In this document: positions 7,048 through 9,519 of the stretch, piece by piece
Numbering within the stretch: position 1 is the stretch's first letter
Layout of the letters: every line of letters begins with the position of its first letter
Assembly: GCA_030624545.1 (NCBI GenBank)
Contig: JAUXJX010000039.1
Span: forward strand, 1-9,519
Source of the DNA: Bacteroidota bacterium
GTDB lineage: Bacteria; Zhuqueibacterota; JdFR-76; DREG01
Length of the DNA: 9,519 bases
Reading direction: 5' to 3'
Made by a program: the position numbers and the translations under genes
Notes under the pieces: generated by a model
The model's database searches: none
What the model saw: only the letters and a program-made list of their open reading frames with translations
What the model was told of the DNA's origin: nothing

Positions 7048-7050
7048 AAA

Positions 7051-7054
7051 GAGG
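7051..7054 (+). promoter_or_regulatory. Ribosome binding site of the receiver-PAS-PAS kinase
   Basis: GAGG lies 6 bases before ATG 7061, in the 13-base gap after the previous stop codon. It is one of the few good ribosome sites in the window and fixes this start. Confidence 0.65.
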
Positions 7055-7060
7055 CAGCGC

Positions 7061-8956
7061 ATGGCGAGCAAAAAGATTATGTTGGTTGATGATGATCCTG
7101 ATATGCAGAACATCGGAAGAATCATCATCCAAAAGGCGAAATATGATTATATCTGCGCTTCCACTAGTGAAGAGGCTTTTGAAAAGCTCCTTGCAGAAAA
7201 GCCCGACCTCATCATCCTGGATTTCATGATGCCCCAAATGTCGGGAGACAAATTTTTTCAAGAGTTGACTTCAAATACGAAATATGCTGAGTTCCGAAAA
7301 ACCCCAGTGATTATGTTGACGGCCAGAAGCGAGGATAACATTGATCAGGATGCCCTATTTGAGAAGGGCTTGGCCGCATTTCTGATCAAACCTTTCGGAC
7401 ACCGCGAATTGATCAACGTGATCCAAAATGTAATAAAAATGTCCGAAATAAGGGATCGAAACGTAGCATTGCAGGAGGAGATCGAGCGCACACGGTACAA
7501 ATACCGCGATCTGATTGAAAACGCCAACGACCTGATTTTTACGCTCGATGACCAGGGGAAGGTCATATTCGTCAACAAACAGCTCGCTAAACTCACAGGG
7601 TTGGATTCAAGAGAATGGCTCGAGCATTTTCTCGCAGATCTTGTCATTCCACAGGATAAGCTTACCGTGGAAGACGCGATTTCGAGATGCCGGAAAGGGG
7701 CCGGTCAACAGTTCCAGATGCGCGCGCGGGATTCAGACAACTCCACAAAATATTTCGCCACCAATTTGAATCCTCTGAGAGATTCTGACTCCGTCACCGG
7801 AATGGTAGGGATCGCCAGAGATGTAACTGAGAAATATCAACTGGAGCTTCGAATTGCGGATCTGGAAAGCTTTACTGAAAGCATAATCAGAAGTATCAGC
7901 AGCGGACTGATTACGATAGATCGGAATCGAAAGATTACCTTCTTCAATTCAGCGGCGGAAGAGATACTGGGATATTCCTCAAAGGATGTACTGGACCATT
8001 GCATTGATGATATCTTCGCCGACGATGAAGCCAAGATAGTACTGCCTCCGGAAAATGGAAAGGGCAGGATCATACTCAGCCAGGAAGCCGTCATTACACA
8101 AAGAGATGGCAGAAAGGTACACATTGGTTTCAGCCATACGCCGTGGCTGGATAATGAAAATTCACAATTGGGGACCATAATTACCTTTCGCGACATTTCA
8201 ACGACCAAACAGATACAGATCGAGATGATCCGCATGGATCGATTGGCCTCGCTGGGAGTCTTGGCAGCAGGCATCGCTCATGAAATTCGCAATCCGTTGG
8301 CCGGGATCAAAACAATCGTACAGACGTTGGAGGAGGAGGTCGAGGCTGATCATTCACACCGTGAATACCTGCAGAGGATTCTTCGCCAGGTCAACCGGCT
8401 CGATGAACTGCTGAAAGCGTTCTTTTCCTACGCAAGGCCACGGCCACCGATTAGGAAGCGTCATCAGATTCCGGATATCCTTCATGAAGTGGCGGTTCTG
8501 CTGGGAAAAAGACTGTCAACCGGGAAAATAACATTCACTGAACATTATGAAAAGAACCTCAAGCCGGTTTATGTTGATCTTAATCAGATTCTACAGGTCT
8601 TCCTCAATTTGATCATTAACGCTTTAGACGCCATGCCGAATGGGGGCGAGCTGACCATCACAGCAAGGAATGTCAAAGCCAATCCCTCTTTCATGGACCG
8701 TCGTGGTAAAGCCTACAAAGGACCCCGTGATGAGGTCTCATTTGTCGAGGTAAATATTACCGATAGCGGCGTCGGCATTCGCCCCGAGCATGTTGAGAGT
8801 ATCTTTGATCCATTCTTCACCACCAAACCGCAAGGCACCGGTCTTGGGCTTTCCATAGTATATAGAATTGTAGAAGAGCATGGTGGCGAGATCAAAGTAA
8901 CCAATGATGTGGAGAACAAGACTAACTTTCGATTATTATTGCCCATGGAGGAATAG
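7061..8956 (+). CDS. Receiver-PAS-PAS-histidine kinase, NtrB-like
   Basis: A 631-residue cytoplasmic protein without membrane helices. The N-terminal receiver (about residues 4-125) has D10-D11-D12, phosphoacceptor D54 (ILDFMMP), T87 and K110-P111, so it should accept phosphate. A helical linker leads to PAS 1 (about 148-260, ending in ARDVTEKY) and PAS 2 (about 271-385, ending in FRDIST). The kinase core has H407 in GIAHEIRNPLAGI, the NtrB/AtoS/ZraS type of H-box. N520 is in LIINALDAMPNGG, D568 in DSGVGI, and GTGLGL starts at G592. A start 13 bases after the previous stop, with GAGG in place, supports co-transcription. The sigma-54 activator 5 bases downstream is its likely partner. A receiver in front of an NtrB-like core is a less usual order than a C-terminal one. 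It suggests that another kinase, perhaps one of the two upstream, adjusts this kinase by phosphorylating D54. Confidence 0.95.
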   Translation: MASKKIMLVDDDPDMQNIGRIIIQKAKYDYICASTSEEAFEKLLAEKPDLIILDFMMPQMSGDKFFQELTSNTKYAEFRKTPVIMLTARSEDNIDQDALFEKGLAAFLIKPFGHRELINVIQNVIKMSEIRDRNVALQEEIERTRYKYRDLIENANDLIFTLDDQGKVIFVNKQLAKLTGLDSREWLEHFLADLVIPQDKLTVEDAISRCRKGAGQQFQMRARDSDNSTKYFATNLNPLRDSDSVTGMVGIARDVTEKYQLELRIADLESFTESIIRSISSGLITIDRNRKITFFNSAAEEILGYSSKDVLDHCIDDIFADDEAKIVLPPENGKGRIILSQEAVITQRDGRKVHIGFSHTPWLDNENSQLGTIITFRDISTTKQIQIEMIRMDRLASLGVLAAGIAHEIRNPLAGIKTIVQTLEEEVEADHSHREYLQRILRQVNRLDELLKAFFSYARPRPPIRKRHQIPDILHEVAVLLGKRLSTGKITFTEHYEKNLKPVYVDLNQILQVFLNLIINALDAMPNGGELTITARNVKANPSFMDRRGKAYKGPRDEVSFVEVNITDSGVGIRPEHVESIFDPFFTTKPQGTGLGLSIVYRIVEEHGGEIKVTNDVENKTNFRLLLPMEE

Positions 8957-8964
8957 CTTTTTTG
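8947..8964 (+). promoter_or_regulatory. Strong ribosome site (GGAGGA) that selects a TTG start
   Basis: GGAGGA at 8947-8952, inside the last codons of the kinase gene, lies 9 bases before TTG 8962. This is the best Shine-Dalgarno match in the window. TTG 8962 gives a product starting M-E-P-N-L-L-I-I-E-D, the correct start of a receiver, while a later start would cut the first strand. The overlap ties translation of the regulator to that of the kinase. Confidence 0.7.
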
Positions 8965-9519
8965 GAACCGAATTTATTGATTATTGAAGACAATGAGGAT
9001 CTTGGCTTATCCATTGCCGAGGTCATGAGAAAGAAGGGGTTTTGTGTAAATACCGTTTTCACCGGGGAGGAAGGATCGGACTTTGTAAAACATAATCTGG
9101 TTGATCTGGCGCTGCTGGACATTCGACTCCCAGGCAAGGATGGTTTGGAGATCTTAGGAGAATTAAAAGAACATGATCCTGACATAATCGTGATCATGAT
9201 GACCGCCTTTGCCGAAATCGAGCCAGCCATTATCGCCATGAAAAAGGGTGCTTTCGACTACCTGGTAAAGCCCTTTGAGCTTGATGAATTGCGCATTGTT
9301 GTTCAGAAGGCCATGGAAACGCAGAATTTGAGGCGGGAAGTCGCAAGACTCCGCTGGCAGCAGCGGGCCGATCCCCCTGGTGCTGAGATTTTCGGCTCAA
9401 GCATTGGCATAAAGGGCGTTAGGGAATTCATCAACATCGTGAGCCAAACCCAGAGGACTTCCGTGCTCATCCAGGGGGAGAGCGGCACCGGCAAGGAACT
9501 TGTAGCGAATGCGATCCAC
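8962..9519 (+). CDS. NtrC-family sigma-54-dependent response regulator (partial, 3' end missing)
   Basis: 186 codons are present; the gene runs off the right edge in frame. The receiver (about residues 1-120) has E9-D10, phosphoacceptor D53 (LLDIRLPGKDG), T81 and K103-P104, all intact. A helical linker (about 113-140) leads into the AAA+ domain, which begins IFGSSIGIKGVREFI and reaches the Walker A motif GESGTGKE (residues 172-179, K178). That sequence is typical of bacterial enhancer-binding proteins, which hydrolyse ATP to open promoters held by sigma-54 RNA polymerase. The GAFTGA loop, the rest of the ATPase and the DNA-binding domain lie outside the window, so target sites cannot be judged. 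It follows the NtrB-like kinase by 5 bases, a classic kinase-regulator pair. The start is TTG 8962, chosen for the GGAGGA ribosome site and the receiver's correct first strand. Confidence 0.93.
   Translation, partial: MEPNLLIIEDNEDLGLSIAEVMRKKGFCVNTVFTGEEGSDFVKHNLVDLALLDIRLPGKDGLEILGELKEHDPDIIVIMMTAFAEIEPAIIAMKKGAFDYLVKPFELDELRIVVQKAMETQNLRREVARLRWQQRADPPGAEIFGSSIGIKGVREFINIVSQTQRTSVLIQGESGTGKELVANAIH

Overview
The window looks like a chromosomal segment of a free-living Gram-negative bacterium of moderate G+C content. The support is a class II (cobalamin-dependent) ribonucleotide reductase tail, a two-subunit-type glycine dehydrogenase gene (gcvPB, the split form rather than the fused GcvP of enterobacteria), and a dense run of multidomain two-component genes ending in a sigma-54 activator. 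This mix is common in deep-branching FCB-like lineages and Deltaproteobacteria-like groups. I cannot place it more exactly, and the phylum is an inference. No phage, transposon, CRISPR or tRNA signature is visible. All genes lie on the + strand.

Layout. 1-208: 3' end of nrdJ. 209-598: a 390-base gap with two perfect short hairpins near its left end and a possible promoter at its right end. 599-2053: gcvPB. 2050-3021: a single-receiver PleD-like diguanylate cyclase whose start overlaps the gcvPB stop (ATGA). 3022-3195: a gap with two short inverted repeats and a plausible sigma-70-type promoter. 3208-5358: a membrane sensor histidine kinase (periplasmic sensor, HAMP, PAS, HisKA, HATPase). 5359-5505: a short gap with a strong hairpin and the cut-off front end of a receiver domain. 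5506-7047: a soluble PAS histidine kinase carrying the rest of that receiver domain. 7061-8956: a receiver-PAS-PAS-histidine kinase of the NtrB type. 8962 to the end: an NtrC-family sigma-54 activator, cut off by the window edge inside its AAA+ domain just after the Walker A motif.

How the genes may work together. From 3208 onward they are closely spaced (66 bases or less to the next plausible start, 13 and 5 bases for the last two), so they probably form one signalling operon. The last pair resembles NtrB-NtrC, and the N-terminal receiver on its kinase gives the upstream kinases a way to feed in. The cyclase with gcvPB may be a separate unit making c-di-GMP. This wiring is inferred from gene order and domains.

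The most notable feature is at 5425-5505. Read in the frame of the second kinase, the DNA encodes the missing first strand and helix of its receiver domain but is interrupted by one in-frame TAA at 5476-5478. A 32-base hairpin (5391-5422) sits 2 bases before the ATG that would start this intact reading frame. I found no clearly new class of system; the window is a compact and somewhat unusual phosphorelay cluster.
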